In this document: piece after piece, positions 14,701 through 15,910 of the stretch | Position numbering within the stretch: the first letter of the stretch is position 1 | Layout: each line of letters opens with the position of its first letter | NCBI GenBank assembly: GCA_964446285.1 | Contig: CAYUNT010000101.1 | Coordinates: forward strand, 1 to 15,910 | DNA: 15,910 bases | DNA from: CAYUNT01 sp964446285 | GTDB lineage: Bacteria; Sumerlaeota; Sumerlaeia; SLMS01; CAYUNT01 | Direction of reading: 5' to 3' | Program-made: the position numbers and the translations under genes | Notes under the pieces: model-generated | What the model saw: the letters and a program-made list of their open reading frames with translations, nothing else | What the model was told of the DNA's origin: nothing | Databases searched by the model: none

Positions 14701-15910
14701 CGACGCCGATTGCGGAAGTGGCGACGGTTCGGACGCGAATCGTTGACGGCAATGGCTGGCTGCGCGGCGCCAACTTCAAAGTCGCTGTGGAAGTCAGCAA
14801 CAATCCTTCGGGTGTCATTCCCATAGCCGCCCTTGCTCGCATCAAATACCCCAGCAATTCGGTGAGTTTCGAAGGTGTTGAGAAGGCCGACTTGGGCGAT
14901 CTGCCTCCGAATATACCGGAAGAAGGACCGTTCATCGAGAAGTGGCGCGATGTTGGCACGTTTGGCGATCTTTCGAACACCAAACTTCTGCCGACATGCT
15001 TTGTCGTCACCTTCAAACTGCTCGATGCGCCGGTTACGCCTTACAACATTACAATCGAAGCCGATCCGGATGGCGCTGGCTCGCTGGTGGCAATGGATCC
15101 CAATGCGGGAACTCCCACGCTGCCCATGCCCGTGCAGTTCAATAGCGATCTGACCAAGAATCTCGGTGTGATTCCGACCCCGACGCCAGTTCAAGGCTCC
15201 GCCACGATCGAGGCATCGGTTATTGGCAATCTGTGCGATCCGGGCACGACCTTCACTGTGCGTGTGGCCGTTATCGAAAACTCGACGGGAGTCATCCCGA
15301 TCGGCGCCCAGTTCCGCGTTTCTTACAACCAGGACGCCGTGGAAATTGTCTCCGCTGTCGAGCAGGAGGTAGGGCCGCCCGTTGTCGGCCCGAAAGAAGT
15401 TGTTGTCGCGCCGGATGTCTTCAATGATTGCGGCACGTTCGGCAATCTCTCGAATACCAATGACAAGCCTGTCATTATGGACCTGGTCTTCCAGATTCAG
15501 AACAACCCGCCTCGTCCATTCTCGATCATAGTGGGCGCGGATCCGGATGCGGATAGCGCATTGGTGGCCATGGACCCGAATTCCGGCCTGCCGACCCTTC
15601 CGATTGCGAATGTGTTGTTCAGCAATCTGGTGGTGGATCAGTGCGCGCCGACAACCCCGACGCCGACAATGACGCCGGTTCCGCCTACGCCGACGGAAGT
15701 TCCGCCGACGGAAACCGAAATTCCGCCGACACCAACTGAGGTGCCGCCGACAGTTACCCCAACAGAAACGACCACTCCGACTCTGACTGTGACCCCGACT
15801 GAAGTTCCGCCCACTCCGACGGAAACCGAAGTTCCGCCCCCCCCGACGGAGACCGAAGTTCCGCCCCCTCCACCTGCCTCACTGACTCCCTCGCCCTCGC
15901 CGACGCCAAC
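11769..15910 (+). CDS. Large exported protein with at least eight tandem cohesin-like modules (3' end outside window)
   Basis: The frame is open from ATG 11769 to the window edge, with 1380 residues visible. Signal peptide: MRFFRKVSVYLMTAAALLLSVALASAAA. Module 1 is at about 29-177; modules 2-7 start at residues 178, 338, 497, 657, 816 and 976 and are 159-160 residues each; the divergent module 8 starts at 1136. From 1294 a Pro/Thr/Glu-rich linker continues off the end. Each repeat begins PTPTP and has a FKVAVEVSDNPSG strand, EGVEKADLGDLPPNIPEEG, D(I/V)GTFGDL, a TCFVVTFK strand with one Cys, and EADPDxAGSL. The order of strands (GxxFKVxVEV, then ARIKYPxxxVSFEGV, then VVTFK) resembles type I cohesins and the N-domain of the upstream dockerin protein. 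It may be a scaffoldin, surface-layer protein or adhesin; the missing C-terminus would tell how it is anchored. Confidence 0.85.
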   Translation, partial: MRFFRKVSVYLMTAAALLLSVALASAAAQISTRVVSGDPSAAGSNFEVVVEVASNDTGLIPGKANVRISYSTASVEYVGVAAGDLGNPVAGAPVVSGIQESRDIRTDGNAANANGTPACFTVTFKVQSPLVTPYTIKIEDDPGTADALLAFDGGTGDFTTPIASALSYAGTTDIGVKPTPTPIAQVATISTRLASGNAWSRGQTFKVAIEVTDNPSGVVPVGAMARVKYPITSVSYEGVEKADLGDLPPNIPEEGAFIEKFRDIGTFGDLGNTKVLPVCYLVTFKLLDNPVSPFSITVEADPDNAGSLVAVSPDTSLPTLPIPVQFNSSATIGLGIIPTPTPIAQVATMKTRIAEGDGWHRGSILKVAVEVSDNPSGAIPVAALARVSYPTTAVSFEGVEKAQLGDLPPNIPEEGVLDKWRDIGTFGDLSNTVLTPTCFVVTFKVIDNPSVPYSITISADPDGAGSLVAMDPNAGLPTLPIPTQFNSAATTNLGVIPTPTPIAQVATISSRIAEGNGWKRGDTFKVAIEVSDNPSGVVPVAAMTRIKYPITSVSFEGVEKADLGDLPPNIPEEGPFIDKWRDIGTFGNLSNTKVTPVCYLAVFKVLNGAVSPYSITVEADPDNAGSLLAMDPNYGLPTLPIPVQFNSGATVGLGVIPTPTPIAQAATMKTAIVEGDGRTRGATFKVAVQVSDNPSGVLPIAALARIKYPSTAVTFEGVEKADLGDLPPNIPEEGGMEKSRDIGTFGDLANTKLLPTCFVVTFKVLNNPVVPYSITIEADPDGAGSLVAMDPNSGTPTLPIPVQFDSTGTQDLGVIPTPTPITQVATIRTNLVEGNGWLRGATFKVAVEVSDNPSGVIPVAAMARINYPITSVSFEGIEKADLGDLPPNIPEEGPFIDKWRDVGTFGDLANTKVLPTCFIVTFKLLNGAVSPYSITVTADPDNAGSLLAVDPNTTLPTLEIPVQFDSSATLGLGVIPTPTPIAEVATVRTRIVDGNGWLRGANFKVAVEVSNNPSGVIPIAALARIKYPSNSVSFEGVEKADLGDLPPNIPEEGPFIEKWRDVGTFGDLSNTKLLPTCFVVTFKLLDAPVTPYNITIEADPDGAGSLVAMDPNAGTPTLPMPVQFNSDLTKNLGVIPTPTPVQGSATIEASVIGNLCDPGTTFTVRVAVIENSTGVIPIGAQFRVSYNQDAVEIVSAVEQEVGPPVVGPKEVVVAPDVFNDCGTFGNLSNTNDKPVIMDLVFQIQNNPPRPFSIIVGADPDADSALVAMDPNSGLPTLPIANVLFSNLVVDQCAPTTPTPTMTPVPPTPTEVPPTETEIPPTPTEVPPTVTPTETTTPTLTVTPTEVPPTPTETEVPPPPTETEVPPPPPASLTPSPSPTP
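12300..15173 (+). repeat. Six tandem ~480 bp repeats, alternating subtypes A and B
   Basis: Units start at 12300, 12780, 13257, 13737, 14214 and 14694, giving lengths of 480, 477, 480, 477, 480 and 480 bp, all in frame. Units 1, 3 and 5 of the array (subtype A) share YPITSVS, DPDNAGSL and GLG(I/V)I; units 2, 4 and 6 (subtype B) share ALAR, TCFVVTFK, DPDGAGSL and xxLGVI. The array therefore has a two-unit period of about 957 bp. Such an array can recombine, and short-read assembly may have collapsed copies. Confidence 0.92.
15648..15910 (+). repeat. Low-complexity Pro/Thr/Glu linker repeat
   Basis: From 15648 to the window edge the frame encodes degenerate repeats of PPTPTEVPPTETE and PTPTPT type, rich in CCG/ACG/GAA codons. 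These form a flexible, possibly O-glycosylated linker like those joining scaffoldin modules or spanning cell walls. Its far end and what it connects to lie outside the window. Confidence 0.85.

Overview
This is a piece of a bacterial chromosome with fairly high GC and Gram-negative-style gene organisation. The housekeeping genes (gyrB, a YitJ-type methionine synthase/MTHFR fusion, an ABC1 kinase) are distant from the familiar model lineages. The secreted proteins carry Pro/Thr linkers, cohesin-like modules, calcium-type Asp repeats and a dockerin. That combination fits poorly studied, mostly uncultured phyla such as Sumerlaeota, Hydrogenedentota or the PVC group. This placement is inference only: there is no rRNA in the window and I can run no search.

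Layout. (1) 1-3896: a left-truncated gyrB, a small DUF86/HepT-like gene and a homocysteine methyltransferase-MTHFR fusion, all on the + strand. The last two overlap by 4 bp, so they are probably co-translated. (2) 3897-5215: an AT-rich gene-free stretch, then a lone XRE-type helix-turn-helix regulator gene. (3) 5216-6847, minus strand: an ABC1/UbiB-family atypical kinase with two C-terminal membrane helices. (4) 7576-15910: three + strand genes for exported proteins, each preceded by a long non-coding leader (roughly 730, 750 and 895 bases). The first is a two-domain beta-rich protein closed by a very clear intrinsic terminator. The second combines a cohesin-like domain, Asp-rich TSP3-like repeats and a C-terminal dockerin. 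The third is open at the right edge: it has a signal peptide and at least eight cohesin-like modules of about 160 residues, followed by a Pro/Thr/Glu-rich linker.

The most interesting part is the right half. A multi-module, scaffoldin-like exported protein lies directly downstream of a cohesin-plus-dockerin protein, which suggests a cell-surface or extracellular assembly system outside the classical cellulosome bacteria. Modules 2 to 7 alternate between two subtypes (A-B-A-B-A-B), so the array appears to have grown by duplication of a two-module unit of about 957 bp. Cohesin and dockerin are assigned from sequence pattern only, and binding between the two proteins is a hypothesis.

Two other proteins have odd residues at signature positions. 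The DUF86 protein has lost the Arg and Tyr of the HepT RNase motif. The ABC1 kinase reads KAIQ where the family has KxGQ. No CRISPR array, tRNA, rRNA, insertion sequence or integrase was seen.
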